Assembly: GCF_000378385.1 (NCBI RefSeq)
Contig: NZ_KB899673.1
Location: 62,001-126,000, forward strand
Reading direction: 5' to 3'
Origin: Paenibacillus daejeonensis DSM 15491
GTDB lineage: Bacteria; Bacillota; Bacilli; Paenibacillales; Paenibacillaceae
Length of the DNA: 64,000 bases
The translations under genes were made by a program, and so were the position numbers. Positions within the stretch are counted from its first letter, which is position 1, and each line of letters opens with the position of its first letter. This document shows positions 30,937 through 40,831 of this stretch, in pieces. The notes under the pieces were generated by a model. The model searched no databases. It was not told the origin of the DNA and was given only the letters and a program-made list of their open reading frames with translations.

Positions 30937-32349
30937 TTACTGGCCTACGACCAGGCTGCCGCGCAGATCATTGGCATTGAAGGAAGGATCAGCCTCGATA
31001 GTCGTCGAGCCATCAGAACGGACGGCTTCCAGCGCTTGGTTGTAACGGGTGTTCAGATCATTAATCGTCGCATCCAGGTCGCCACCCGTCAGGATGTAGC
31101 GAATCAGAGCGTCTGTAGCTTTGAGGCCTTCGAGACGGGACTCCGTAATTGCTGCCGGACTTGCTGGATAGATCGCATCGTTCTCGGTTGGCAAGAATCC
31201 GGAGATTCCGTTCAGCTCAGGCTCATTGGCAGCTTCATTGACATAAGGCAGTACCGAGATGCCGTAGCCTTCCTCTTGGTACTCCGCGCGAAGCTCTGTG
31301 CCATACAGGTATTCCATGAACTTGAATGCTGCTTCCTTGTGCGGGGTTTTCTCACTGATGGCCAGGTAGTTACCTGCATTAACCCATAGCGCGCCTTGCG
31401 GGTTGCCGTCAATGCTAGGGACTACAGCTGCTTCCCAGTTTACGTCAGTCGGGAATTGGTCCGTATAGACTGCTGGCTCACTGGAGTGGTTGATATACAT
31501 CCCGATCTTGCCTTGGGCAAACTGCGCTCTCAGCGGATCGATATCCAGCGTCTCAACGCCCGGCATCATGCTGCCGTCTTCTTTCATTTGGTGCAGAGCT
31601 TCAGCGACTTCACGATATACGTTGAAATCGAACTCGCCTTTGTTGATGTTGTAGCCTTCCAGCCCTTCACCTTTACTCAGTGTCGCGATCGCCCAAGCAG
31701 GACGCGTGAAGCCGGAACCATTCTTGAAGTTGCTCGCGAAGCCGTAAGCGCCATCAGCCTTGCCGACTTCTGTAATTTTCTTGGCGGCTTCGACCATCTC
31801 GTCCAATGTCTTCGGAGCTTCGGTCAGGCCAGCCTGTTCGAAGAGATCTTTGTTATAAATCAGTCTCCAGTATTGTCCGGTGTTGGGTAGCGAGTAGATC
31901 TTTCCGTCCAGCATGTTCACGTTCTCGGCGAGTACGCTTTCGAACTGGGCTTTGAACTCATCGCTCATCAGATCGTCAAGAGGGGTCATATAACCTTTTT
32001 TCACGCCTGTGACGAAATCGTAGACTTTAAAAATATCCGGGGCCTGGTTACTGGAGAACGCCACTTCCAGCGCCTGGTTATAGTTATCTGCCATCACCGT
32101 CATTTCTACTTCAATATTGTCGGTGTTGGAGCTGTTGAATGCATCGACTTTCTCTTGCATGAACTCCATGTCATGACGGTCCATCGTCCAGAAATTCAGC
32201 TTGACGGCTTCACCGTTTGTACCGCTTTCATTATTGCTTGGCGCAGAATTGTTGGAGCCGCCACTGTTGTTGGCATTGCCCGAGGAACAAGCTGCGAGGC
32301 TGATAGCCATAAGTGCAATCGTACTAACTTTTGCCCACTTTTTCATCAT
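30937..32349 (-). CDS. Extracellular sugar-binding lipoprotein of an ABC transporter
   Basis: The 470-residue protein has a lipobox (ISLAACSSG), an Asn/Ser-rich linker, and the family 1 solute-binding fold: VKLNFWTMDRHDMEFMQEKVDAFN, ALEVAFSSNQAPDIFKVYDF, PNTGQYWRLIYNKDLFEQAGL and AAFKFMEYLYGTE. It should capture an oligosaccharide for the permeases encoded at 35934-37665. It is the last gene in the cluster, 131 bases after the response regulator, and may have its own promoter so it can be made in excess. Confidence 0.87.
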   Translation of the reverse strand: MMKKWAKVSTIALMAISLAACSSGNANNSGGSNNSAPSNNESGTNGEAVKLNFWTMDRHDMEFMQEKVDAFNSSNTDNIEVEMTVMADNYNQALEVAFSSNQAPDIFKVYDFVTGVKKGYMTPLDDLMSDEFKAQFESVLAENVNMLDGKIYSLPNTGQYWRLIYNKDLFEQAGLTEAPKTLDEMVEAAKKITEVGKADGAYGFASNFKNGSGFTRPAWAIATLSKGEGLEGYNINKGEFDFNVYREVAEALHQMKEDGSMMPGVETLDIDPLRAQFAQGKIGMYINHSSEPAVYTDQFPTDVNWEAAVVPSIDGNPQGALWVNAGNYLAISEKTPHKEAAFKFMEYLYGTELRAEYQEEGYGISVLPYVNEAANEPELNGISGFLPTENDAIYPASPAAITESRLEGLKATDALIRYILTGGDLDATINDLNTRYNQALEAVRSDGSTTIEADPSFNANDLRGSLVVGQ

Positions 32350-32480
32350 GTTGAGTGAACCTCCCTTTTGTATGCTCCGTTGCTGCCGCCGCTCTTGGCG
32401 GCTCCGGAATGATTTTAGTCTACCACTGAACTTGTCCGGAGCAGGAAGGACAAATCTACGATCTGGGGAGGGGAAAATAA

Positions 32481-34106
32481 CTATGTTCCGCTTTCCCCCG
32501 TTTCTTCGTACTTCTGTCTAAATTCCGTGGGCGTCATGCCTGTATGCTTTTTGAACAGCTCGCTGAAATAGGGCCGGTCTTTGTAGCCTAGCGCATACGT
32601 AATCTCCTGAACCTGCACACCCTCCAGCAGCATCGCTTTGGCGCGCTCCATACGGGCTGCCGTCACGTAAGGCATGAAGGTCATGCCGGTTTCTTTCTTG
32701 AACAAGTTCGAAAAATAACTTGGACTCAAATGGACAATGCTTGCGCATTCGTGGATGCTGAGCTCTGTGCCCAGATTGGCCTTGATATGATCGATGGCCA
32801 GATGAATCAACTGCTTGCTGTCACTGCGCTGCTGCTGCTGCATCCACTCACAGCTCAGCTGGCAGATTTCGCGGAGTGCTTCACGCAGTTCAGTCAAGGA
32901 TGCCGTCTTGCCGTTCTTCATTGCCGCCAGCTTGCCTTCCAGAACAGAGAGCTTGTCCCCCTCCACCTTCTCTGCTACCACCCGGAAGATCGCAAAGCCC
33001 AGTCCATATAGCAGGTGAATAATTAAATCGGGATTGGGCGGGACGGGATAACGCGACAGCTCCCCGAAGATTTCGTCCAGCTGTCCTAGCACACCCTCCG
33101 TATTGCCGGAGCGCAGACAATAGATCAGCTCAACCTCTTTCTCGGCTGCATAGCGCGGACGCCTGGTTCCCTGCGGTTCCATGTCCCGAAAATGAAGCAC
33201 ACTGTTGCCGCCGGAATAGAACTGATAGCTCATGGCCGTCTTGGCCTGCTCGTAGGATAGATGGATTTCCTCCATCCGTTTCACACCCGTACCCAGACCG
33301 ATCGTCACTGTTTTTTTCGTATACTGCTCCACATGCTGGCGGCACGACTCCGCTACCTGACGCATATCGATATGGTCAGGAATGTTCACAATGGCTACGA
33401 GCCGGTGCAGATTTTCCCGAACGACAATCCCCTTCGTGTGCTTATGGATGGTTTCTTCGAGAATATTGTGCACGGCAAACCGAATCAGCTCCACCTCTCC
33501 TGCAGGCGAACGCTGGATATCTTGCTCCAGATCGTCAATCTGCACAATAAAGACGAGAAAGCCCGTATCGTTCATATCAATCTGCAGAAACTCGCCCTTC
33601 TTGCGCATCGTCTCCGGGTTGCCTACACACTGCAGCAGCAGCCGGAAATACTCTTCTCGCAGGTAGGGCATGCTCTGTCTGACCTTTTGCTGCAGCTCCA
33701 TCAGATTGTTAATCTCCAACTGCTCGGATTCCAGCTCCCGCTTGGCCCGCAGCACCACATCGGCTATCTGCTTGGGCGTGAATGGCTTCAGCACATAATC
33801 GAAGGCTCCGAGCCGGATAGACTCCTGCGCATATTCGAAGTCCGAGTAGCCGCTCAGAAAGATGACTTTGGCATGCTCCGCCCCTGCTTCTCGGATCATC
33901 TCCAGGCCGCTTTGCTTGGGCATGCGAATATCCGTGAGAATAATCTGGGGCTTGTGTTCACGGATGAGGCGCAGCCCCTCTTCCCCGTTAGCCGCAGTAA
34001 AGACAATTTCGATCTGATGCTTGGCCCAGTCAATCTTGGTCTTAATGCCTTCCACCACGGTCTGGACATCATCGATGATACATAAGGTAACCGGTTTGAC
34101 GTTCAT
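32481..34106 (-). CDS. YesN-type AraC response regulator
   Basis: The 541-residue protein has an N-terminal receiver domain (VTLCIIDDVQTVVEGIKTKI; phospho-acceptor Asp in ILTDIRMPKQSGLEM; Lys in YVLKPF), a long middle region, and a C-terminal AraC double helix-turn-helix (ELSIHECASIVHLSPSYFSNLFKKETGMTF and EITYALGYKDRPYFSELFKKHTGMTP). It pairs with the adjacent YesM kinase and probably activates the sugar transporter genes. It is 42 bases downstream of the kinase gene. Confidence 0.88.
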   Translation of the reverse strand: MNVKPVTLCIIDDVQTVVEGIKTKIDWAKHQIEIVFTAANGEEGLRLIREHKPQIILTDIRMPKQSGLEMIREAGAEHAKVIFLSGYSDFEYAQESIRLGAFDYVLKPFTPKQIADVVLRAKRELESEQLEINNLMELQQKVRQSMPYLREEYFRLLLQCVGNPETMRKKGEFLQIDMNDTGFLVFIVQIDDLEQDIQRSPAGEVELIRFAVHNILEETIHKHTKGIVVRENLHRLVAIVNIPDHIDMRQVAESCRQHVEQYTKKTVTIGLGTGVKRMEEIHLSYEQAKTAMSYQFYSGGNSVLHFRDMEPQGTRRPRYAAEKEVELIYCLRSGNTEGVLGQLDEIFGELSRYPVPPNPDLIIHLLYGLGFAIFRVVAEKVEGDKLSVLEGKLAAMKNGKTASLTELREALREICQLSCEWMQQQQRSDSKQLIHLAIDHIKANLGTELSIHECASIVHLSPSYFSNLFKKETGMTFMPYVTAARMERAKAMLLEGVQVQEITYALGYKDRPYFSELFKKHTGMTPTEFRQKYEETGESGT

Positions 34107-34148
34107 TGATGCAACCCCCGTTCCATTACGATAAATCTCTTATGCTGC

Positions 34149-35909
34149 CTAGTATCCTGCGTCCAATGGAATGCGAAGCGTGACGGTAGTAGCCATATTC
34201 GGCTCGCTCTCCAGCTCCATGGAGGCCTGATCGCCATAGTATAACGCCAGCCGGCTCTCCACATTAGAGAGCGCATAGCTATCCTTGGCCCGGCCCGTCA
34301 TGGCCATCCGGCGGCGCACATCCTCCACATCCATTCCGGTACCATTGTCGGTGACACGGATGATCAGCAGCTCTTCTGTGGCCTCCATACGAATGACGAT
34401 CAGCCCGCGCCCGCTCATCTCCTGAAAGCCGTGATTGATTGCATTCTCGACGAGCGGCTGCAGAATAATCTTAAGGATAGGCAGCTGACGCAGTCCTTCG
34501 TCTGCCAGTTGAATGTCGTAGACGAATAAGCCCTGATAGCTTTTCTGCTGCAGATTCATGTACTGCTCTACATGCTCCAGCTCCTGGCCAATCGTCGTAA
34601 TTTCATTGCCATTGTTCAAGCCCAGACGGAACAGCATGGAGAGGGAAACGATCATCTCCTTGACCGTTTCATGCTCGCCCATTTCACTTTTCCAGAAAAT
34701 CGTATTCAGCGTGTTGTATAGAAAATGCGGATCGATCTGAGCCTGCAGGGCCTTGATCTCGGATTTGCGCTTCTCCGTCTCCGAGAGCTTTACCTCATCA
34801 ATCAGCGTGCCAATCTGCTCGAGCATCCGATTGAACTTGTAACCGACCTGGGTTACTTCATCGTCATAGTTGCTTTCAAAGCGAACATCCAAGTTATTTT
34901 GCTCAACTCTCAGCATCAGGCTTCGGAGCTTGTAGAGCGGCTGCAGCAGCAAGCCGGAGAGCAGATTGGAGAACACAAACGCAAGCACGATACAGCCGCC
35001 CATGATCATTAGAATGAACCAGAGGATATTTTTCATCGGAGCCAGCAATTCCGCCTTGTCCTGGAAACTGACGAGCTTCCAGACGGGGTGCATGGACAAG
35101 GTCGCATAGTTAGAAAGTATGGCGTGACCTGACGAGTCGGTATATTCAAAGTTGCCGCGGTCCTTGACGCTTAGCTCCTGCAAGTCTTTCTCACCCAGGC
35201 GGTAGACCGAGGCCTCCTGACCGAGGAGAACAGGCTCCCCGCTACCTGTCATCAGCACTTGTTCGATCTGTTGGTTGTCCAGATTGTCCGTCAGCAGCCC
35301 ACGGATCGCATCCTCCCGGATGTTAACAACAATGTAGACATCAGGCAGCATGACATCGAATAACGGCTTCATGACGAGCGTAATCACGGGATGGCTGCGG
35401 CTGAAGAGCTCTTCCTGATGTCCGGCAATCCACAACGTATTCCATGGCTCCTCAGCAGCCATCGCCTCCTGAAGCACCCTGCTCTCCGCCACAGATACCG
35501 GACGGCGCGCCCGGTCCGTCGGATAGAAATCGCCGATCGGCGTATGGATCAGCATGGAATCAATAGAGAGTTCATTCAGCTTCATCTGGGAAAATGGCGT
35601 CTGGAGCGCAGACAAGTGGTTGAAATAACTGCCACCGTGTCCCGCCAGCACATCAATCATGGCGCGCTGGAACGCATCGCCCATCATGAAGGTGGATGTA
35701 GCCACAATAACGTTCCTTAACCGCTCATCAAGTACCTGAGCGGTTTTGTTAAGGGTATCCTGGCTCATTTGAAGCGAGTTGCGCTCCATGACCCGCGCCG
35801 CAAAATAATAGGCGAACAGGCCAGTGACCGTGATACAGATTATAGTTAACATGACGAAGGCCATCCAGGTCCTTCGTTTGAGGGAAAGACGCATAAAGAA
35901 CGATTTCAT
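34149..35909 (-). CDS. YesM-type sensor histidine kinase
   Basis: The 586-residue protein has a transmembrane helix near residues 15-37, a ~270-residue extracellular sensor domain, a second transmembrane helix (ILWFILMIMGGCIVLAFVF), a HAMP region (PLYKLRSLMLRVEQNNLDVRF), a His_kinase domain with the phospho-acceptor in ALQAQIDPHFLYNTLN, and a HATPase domain (PLVENAINHGFQ, VTDNGTGM). This is the usual architecture of kinases sensing extracellular sugars together with a solute-binding protein. Operon with the permeases upstream and the regulator downstream. Confidence 0.88.
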   Translation of the reverse strand: MKSFFMRLSLKRRTWMAFVMLTIICITVTGLFAYYFAARVMERNSLQMSQDTLNKTAQVLDERLRNVIVATSTFMMGDAFQRAMIDVLAGHGGSYFNHLSALQTPFSQMKLNELSIDSMLIHTPIGDFYPTDRARRPVSVAESRVLQEAMAAEEPWNTLWIAGHQEELFSRSHPVITLVMKPLFDVMLPDVYIVVNIREDAIRGLLTDNLDNQQIEQVLMTGSGEPVLLGQEASVYRLGEKDLQELSVKDRGNFEYTDSSGHAILSNYATLSMHPVWKLVSFQDKAELLAPMKNILWFILMIMGGCIVLAFVFSNLLSGLLLQPLYKLRSLMLRVEQNNLDVRFESNYDDEVTQVGYKFNRMLEQIGTLIDEVKLSETEKRKSEIKALQAQIDPHFLYNTLNTIFWKSEMGEHETVKEMIVSLSMLFRLGLNNGNEITTIGQELEHVEQYMNLQQKSYQGLFVYDIQLADEGLRQLPILKIILQPLVENAINHGFQEMSGRGLIVIRMEATEELLIIRVTDNGTGMDVEDVRRRMAMTGRAKDSYALSNVESRLALYYGDQASMELESEPNMATTVTLRIPLDAGY

Positions 35910-35933
35910 TGGCGGTTCCTCCAGCCGGAATAG

Positions 35934-36776
35934 CTAGCCTTTTACCGCACCCACATTTACCTGCATAAAGGAACGGTTAGCTAAGATGTAGACAATGAGC
36001 ATCGGCAGGATCGAAATACAGGCCCCAGCAAGCAGGTACTGATTCTCCGAAGCAGCGCCGAAGCCGTAACGGAGATTCGCCAGACCGACCGGCAGGGTCT
36101 GCAGATCCGGACGCGACATCGAGAAGACCAGCGGCAAGATATACTCATTCCAAGCGCCGCGGAAGGTGAAGAGCGCAGTAACGCCAAGTGCTGGCTTCAA
36201 GAGCGGCAGAATGATTCGCCAGAAGATCGAATAGAAGTTGCAGCCGTCAATAAGCGCCGCTTCATCGAGATCACGAGGGATCCCTTTGAAGAAGCCGATC
36301 ATCATGAAGAATGCCGTTGCATGCGCACTGATCAGAATAATAATGACACCCCACAGCGAGGTTTGCAAGCCCAAGGCAACCATCAGGTCGAATTGCGGCT
36401 TCAGGACAACCGCCCCAATAGAGATGAAGAGAGTCATGGATTGAAGGACAATGTAGAACCGCTTCCCTCTAAAGTCTACCCGATCGACTGCATATGCAGC
36501 CATCGCCGTAATCAACAGCGTACCAATCGTGACGAAGACACTTGTAAATACACTGTTCCAGGTAAACTGGGCAAAGTTCGCTTGCGTCCAGGCGTGGGCG
36601 TAGTTCTGGAACTGCCAGCTGGAGGGCAGCAGCGTCGCGCCTGTGGTGACCTCCAGATTGGTCTTGAATGAACCAAACACTGCAATAATGATCGGGAACA
36701 GCATGAGAGCGGCCGTGAGGAGCAGAAATGCCCACAGCACCGTACGTGAGATCAAACGGGAAACATTCATGGACAC
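35934..36776 (-). CDS. Carbohydrate ABC transporter permease (MalG/LplC type)
   Basis: The 280-residue protein has six predicted transmembrane helices and the permease coupling motif EAALIDGCNFYSIFWRIILPLLKPAL, which contacts the ATPase. The C-terminus ends FMQVNVGAVKG, a pattern of the CUT1 family. No ATPase gene is present nearby, so it probably shares a multitask ATPase such as MsmX. It follows the partner permease gene by seven bases. Confidence 0.88.
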   Translation of the reverse strand: MSMNVSRLISRTVLWAFLLLTAALMLFPIIIAVFGSFKTNLEVTTGATLLPSSWQFQNYAHAWTQANFAQFTWNSVFTSVFVTIGTLLITAMAAYAVDRVDFRGKRFYIVLQSMTLFISIGAVVLKPQFDLMVALGLQTSLWGVIIILISAHATAFFMMIGFFKGIPRDLDEAALIDGCNFYSIFWRIILPLLKPALGVTALFTFRGAWNEYILPLVFSMSRPDLQTLPVGLANLRYGFGAASENQYLLAGACISILPMLIVYILANRSFMQVNVGAVKG

Positions 36777-36783
36777 AGCCTCC

Positions 36784-37665
36784 TTAGTAAGTATTACTCA
36801 GTTTTTTGGAGATTTTGAAGTAAATCAACGTAATTACACCTACGATAACGGCCGATGTAAAGCCTACCGCACTACCGTAACCGATATTCTGCACGCTGCC
36901 GCTGTCAGATACGAGCGGGAAGAACAGCTTGTACAGGTAGAGGAACATAACTTCCGTCTTGCCGAACGGTCCGCCTTCCGTCAAGACCATGATACTCTCG
37001 TAGCCTTTGAGCGAGGTGGTAATTGCCAGCATGATAATCATCTGCATAACCGGTCCCAGCATTGGCATGGTAATGTACCACAGCCGCTGAGCGGGATTGA
37101 CACCGTCAAGCGAAGCCGCTTCATAGACATCATCCGGAATGTTCTGCAAGCCAGCCAGGAACAGCAGCATATAGTTACCTACCGCGCCCCATACGGCAAT
37201 CAGAATAACCGTCAGCATGGCGTACTTGGCACCCAGCCAGTCCAGCGAGCCGAAGCCCATTTTGATCAGGAACTGATTCACAACACCGTTATAGGAATTG
37301 AAAATGATATAGAATACAATCGACATAACCGAGGCACTGAAGATCGTCGGCAGGAAATAGACCGAACGCAGCAGCTGGCGTCCCCGGATCGCCCGGTTCA
37401 GAATAACCGCCAGAATGAGCGACATGGGCAAGGTCAGGATCAACTTGCCGCCAGTATAGATAAACGTGTTCCATACGGATTGCCAGAACTGCGTGTCTCG
37501 ACCGACCCGTGCGAAGTTCTCCAGTCCGATGAAACGCGGCTCACCAAAGCCTTGATAATCAAAGAACATATAACGCAGCGCCCAGAAGATTGGATATACA
37601 CCGAGCGTCAGTGTCAAGAAGATGCTTGGAAATGTAAAAATGTAGGCGTGGATTTTTTTGCGCAT
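36784..37665 (-). CDS. Carbohydrate ABC transporter permease (MalF/LplB type)
   Basis: The 293-residue protein has six transmembrane helices and the coupling motif YEAASLDGVNPAQRLWYITMPML. The N-terminus AYIFTFPSIFLTLTLGVYPIFWALRYMFF is typical of MalF-like CUT1 permeases. It is the first gene of the transporter/two-component cluster, so the cluster's promoter should lie in 37666-37800. Confidence 0.88.
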   Translation of the reverse strand: MRKKIHAYIFTFPSIFLTLTLGVYPIFWALRYMFFDYQGFGEPRFIGLENFARVGRDTQFWQSVWNTFIYTGGKLILTLPMSLILAVILNRAIRGRQLLRSVYFLPTIFSASVMSIVFYIIFNSYNGVVNQFLIKMGFGSLDWLGAKYAMLTVILIAVWGAVGNYMLLFLAGLQNIPDDVYEAASLDGVNPAQRLWYITMPMLGPVMQMIIMLAITTSLKGYESIMVLTEGGPFGKTEVMFLYLYKLFFPLVSDSGSVQNIGYGSAVGFTSAVIVGVITLIYFKISKKLSNTY

Positions 37666-37814
37666 CGGAATCTCTCCCCCGTCTGTTTCTAACTTGTGCC
37701 CTCATTATAAGGGAATCGTACGGGGGTGCAGGATAGGGAAACCGACTTGCGAGAGGGGACAAAATCACTTTTTGGCGGGGGAGAGATTATTCTATTAGAA
37801 GGGAGGGATGCCCT

Positions 37815-38201
37815 ATGACAGTGTTCGAAGCTCTCATGATTATGCTAACTTTTGGGTTGCTTATTATATGTCTAAACACAAATAGACCGCCCTGTAGGAA
37901 AGGTATGCGGTCTTATTTGTATATCCCTATGAAGCCTACCGCCCTTAAAAGCGGCTATTGCCCGAGAGCCGTGCCCCACACGGCTCTCTTCGCAATGAGG
38001 TTTTGTTACCCCGATTATAACACGTATTATATGCTTACGTCACATAGAAACATACAACTAACTACAATCCCTCCACCCAGACAATCTTCTCCTCTACAGG
38101 CCCACGGCGGCCCGCTGGCGGCTCAATGTCCGGATAGCCCAGGTAGATCAGCGCAACGATCTCGTCATCCAGCTCCAGTTGAAATTTCTCTTTCATTATA
38201 G
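37815..38201 (+). CDS. Putative holin-like type I toxin with readthrough extension
   Basis: The first ~22 residues, MTVFEALMIMLTFGLLIICL, match the short hydrophobic putative holin-like toxins of Bacillales. A GGGAGGG ribosome binding site sits seven bases upstream. Known members are about 30-45 residues, but here the frame runs on to 128 codons through hairpin-forming sequence and into the nitroreductase gene on the other strand. The extension is probably not functional, or the stop codon was lost. The region otherwise has no gene. It is placed as a hypothesis: length argues against, sequence and RNA structure argue for. Confidence 0.4.
   Translation: MTVFEALMIMLTFGLLIICLNTNRPPCRKGMRSYLYIPMKPTALKSGYCPRAVPHTALFAMRFCYPDYNTYYMLTSHRNIQLTTIPPPRQSSPLQAHGGPLAAQCPDSPGRSAQRSRHPAPVEISLSL
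37878..37920. ncRNA. Hairpin of a possible toxin/antitoxin RNA pair
   Basis: ACAAATA-GACCGC pairs with GCGGTCTTATTTGT in a 13-bp stem with one bulge, directly after the toxin hydrophobic segment. A second stem, GAGAGCCGTG / CACGGCTCTC, lies at 37964-37987. In known type I systems such structures stabilise the toxin mRNA or terminate the antisense RNA; no antisense promoter was established here. Confidence 0.4.
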
Positions 38202-38643
38202 GATGATACATCGGTTCACCTGAGCGCCAGATCGCGGCCAGACCCTTAGCATGTGCAGCCAGCAGCAGGTTTTGCGTTGCCGCATGGGCCGCAGCCAGCT
38301 CCTCGATCCGGATAACCTTGTCCAGTTTCGAAGGCTTGCAGACCAGGGCAATGACGACCGGCGCCCGGAAGGCCTTGGCGTGTGCTGTGGCTGCCTTCGC
38401 CTCAAGCTGGTCCGTGTCCGTGTCCGACAGCTCGCTCTCCGCACGAACGATCGCCGCATAACCCTCCCCCAGCTTCCCGCGTCCCTCGCCAGTCATAACA
38501 ATAAAGGACCAAGGCTCCGTCGCATGATGACTGGGTGCCCAATTCGCTGCCTCCAATAGCTCCAGAATCGTCTCTCGTTCCACCGGATCCTGCTTCACAC
38601 GCCCCATGCTGCGCCGCTCACGAATGGCTTCCATCAGTTCCAT
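38062..38643 (-). CDS. Nitroreductase-family flavoprotein
   Basis: The 193-residue protein has the YdjA-like nitroreductase pattern: AIRERRSMGRVKQDPV (FMN phosphate contact), LEAANWAPSHHATEPWSFIVM, AAHAATQNLLLAAHAKGLAAIWRSG and VALIYLGYPD. It should bind FMN as a dimer and reduce nitro or quinone-like substrates with NAD(P)H; the physiological substrate is unknown. Single gene, divergent from the ketoacyl synthase fusion operon. Confidence 0.85.
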   Translation of the reverse strand: MELMEAIRERRSMGRVKQDPVERETILELLEAANWAPSHHATEPWSFIVMTGEGRGKLGEGYAAIVRAESELSDTDTDQLEAKAATAHAKAFRAPVVIALVCKPSKLDKVIRIEELAAAHAATQNLLLAAHAKGLAAIWRSGEPMYHPIMKEKFQLELDDEIVALIYLGYPDIEPPAGRRGPVEEKIVWVEGL

Positions 38644-38807
38644 CTCTATTCATCTCCTTTCACCCAAATGTATCATATTGTCAGAATGCCTGTCGACCGG
38701 ATCAGGAGCAGCGGGGTACCAGAAAAACTTAGGTCTGTTGCACATTCTCTCGACAAGGTATGATGATTACCATAGCAATGTAAAATCTACCAGAGGATGT
38801 GATAGCC

Positions 38808-40811
38808 ATGGCTACACGGAACAAAAACCAAGAACGTCCGGTTTATATTACAGCAATTGGTTCTTTTCTGCCCGGCGAACCCGTCGGCAACGAAGAGATG
38901 GAGGACTACCTCGGTCGCATCGGTGGCAAACCTTCGCGGACCAAGGCTAGAATTCTGAAGGAAAATGGCATTCGGACCCGCTATTATGCAATAGATAAAG
39001 AGCAAAACACAGTGTACAGTAATACAGACATGGCGGCCCGCGCCATTGCAGATACGATCGACCGTTCATCCGTTCAACATGCCGATATTGACTATCTCGC
39101 GACTGCCACAACTCACAGTGAGCTGATTATTCCGGGGTTTGCCAGCATGGTGCAGGCCAGTGCCAGACTGCCAGTGATGGAGATCGCGAATCTGCATGGG
39201 GTGTGCGGCAGCGGGGTGGCTGCCATTCGCTCGGCCTATCTGCAGGTGAAGGCGGGCGGCAAGCACCATGCACTGGCATGTGCGAGCGAATTCCCCAGCC
39301 GCATCTTCAAGAGCAGCCGCTATGAGGATCAGCAGATCTGGAAGGATACCGGCAAGATTCCGTTCGATACCGATTTCCTGCGTTTTATGCTCTCCGACGG
39401 CGCCGGTGCCATGCTCATGCAGCGCAAGCCGGCAAGACGAGGTCTGTCCCTGCGCGTAGAATGGGTTGACATTCGCTCGTATGCCAGCGATTATGATACG
39501 TGTATGTACGCTGGAGCCAACAAAACCCACGATGGGCATCTGGACAAGAGCTGGCTCGACTACCCCACTTACCGGGAAGCGGCTGACGCCGGTGCTATTA
39601 ATATGAAGCAAGACATCCGGCTGGTGAACGAAATGCCGAAGCTGGGCGTCCGTGATTTCTTTTCGCTCATTGATGAGGGCAAGCTCGATCCATCCGATAT
39701 CAGCTGGATGGCCTGCCACTATTCCTCCCACTTCTTCCGCAGCGAAGTATTTCGCCTGCTGGAGCTTGGTGGAGCTCCCATTCCGGAGGAGAAATGGTTC
39801 ACCAATCTGTATACCAAAGGCAACACCGGCTCCGCATCAATCTTCATCATGCTTGAAGAAATGCTCAATAGCGGCAAGCTCTCCAAGGGTGAGCGTATTC
39901 TCTGTATGGTGCCAGAGAGCGGTCGCTTCCTGACGACCTTCATGTATCTGACGGTTGTGGATGCCAATGATCATACAGAGCTGGAGGATGAGGAAGAAAC
40001 GCAGACCCGTGAATCGACGCCTACCTCCTCCAGCTCGCCAGCTGCAGCCGCTGCGGAATCTATAAGCGGGTCGCGGATTCACGACACCTACGAAACGCCG
40101 CTTATCCGCGAGCCGGCAGCACCGGATCTTAGTTACGACGAGAGCAATCAGCTGCAGCATTGGCTGGTACGACAACTGGTGCAGGTATGGATCGATTTTG
40201 AGAAGTCGATCAATCAAGTACCGATTATCGACAAGCTGAACCGGGGCCGCTTTACGATGGAGGATTATCTACGGCTTCTCTATAATATCCGTCAGCAGGT
40301 TATCGACGGCTCGCAGTGGATTGCCCGGGCAGCCTCCAACATCTCCATTGACCGGATCGACCTGCGATCCGCCTTCATCTCCCATGCCAGCGACGAGCAC
40401 AAGGATTATCAGATTCTGGAGCGGAATTACCTGGCGGTGGGCGGATCAGCGGAGCAGATCAATTCGGGCGAGAAGAACATTGGCAGCGAAGCGCTCTCCG
40501 CTTATATGTTCCATCGGGCCAGTCGCGAGAATCCATTCGATCTGCTTGGAGCGATGTGGATTATCGAAGGACTCGGTTGCCGGATGGCGCGGTACTGGGG
40601 CGAGCAGATTCAGGAGCAGCTGCAACTGCCAGACGAGCATGTGTCGTTCCTGCTCTATCACAGCGAGAGCGACGTGAATCATTTTGAACGACTCGAGAAA
40701 GGGATCCAGTCTGACATGCTTACCGAAGAAATCGCACGGCGCATTGTCAAAACGGCCAAAGTGACCGCGAGGCTCTACGTGCTGCAGCTTGAAGAACTGG
40801 ACAACGATTAG
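38808..40811 (+). CDS. Ketoacyl-ACP synthase III fused to a haem-oxygenase-like diiron oxidase
   Basis: The 667-residue protein has an N-terminal KAS III domain (about 12-385) with a complete thiolase-fold triad: Cys133 in LHGVCGSG, His304 in WMACHYSSH, Asn339 in YTKGNTGSAS. A linker rich in Glu, Ser and Ala (390-440) leads to a C-terminal all-helical domain (about 445-667). Its FLLYHSESDVNHFE supplies the HxxxDxxH signature of haem-oxygenase-like diiron oxidases (UndA, CADD, BesC relatives), with Glu587 in MWIIEGLG and Glu/His in ASDEHKDY as further candidate ligands. A condensing enzyme and a diiron oxidase on one chain suggest an acyl product that is oxidised or decarboxylated. ATG 38808 was preferred to GTG 38799. 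Confidence 0.83.
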   Translation: MATRNKNQERPVYITAIGSFLPGEPVGNEEMEDYLGRIGGKPSRTKARILKENGIRTRYYAIDKEQNTVYSNTDMAARAIADTIDRSSVQHADIDYLATATTHSELIIPGFASMVQASARLPVMEIANLHGVCGSGVAAIRSAYLQVKAGGKHHALACASEFPSRIFKSSRYEDQQIWKDTGKIPFDTDFLRFMLSDGAGAMLMQRKPARRGLSLRVEWVDIRSYASDYDTCMYAGANKTHDGHLDKSWLDYPTYREAADAGAINMKQDIRLVNEMPKLGVRDFFSLIDEGKLDPSDISWMACHYSSHFFRSEVFRLLELGGAPIPEEKWFTNLYTKGNTGSASIFIMLEEMLNSGKLSKGERILCMVPESGRFLTTFMYLTVVDANDHTELEDEEETQTRESTPTSSSSPAAAAAESISGSRIHDTYETPLIREPAAPDLSYDESNQLQHWLVRQLVQVWIDFEKSINQVPIIDKLNRGRFTMEDYLRLLYNIRQQVIDGSQWIARAASNISIDRIDLRSAFISHASDEHKDYQILERNYLAVGGSAEQINSGEKNIGSEALSAYMFHRASRENPFDLLGAMWIIEGLGCRMARYWGEQIQEQLQLPDEHVSFLLYHSESDVNHFERLEKGIQSDMLTEEIARRIVKTAKVTARLYVLQLEELDND

Positions 40812-40831
40812 TATGATGGGAGGGAAACCTT

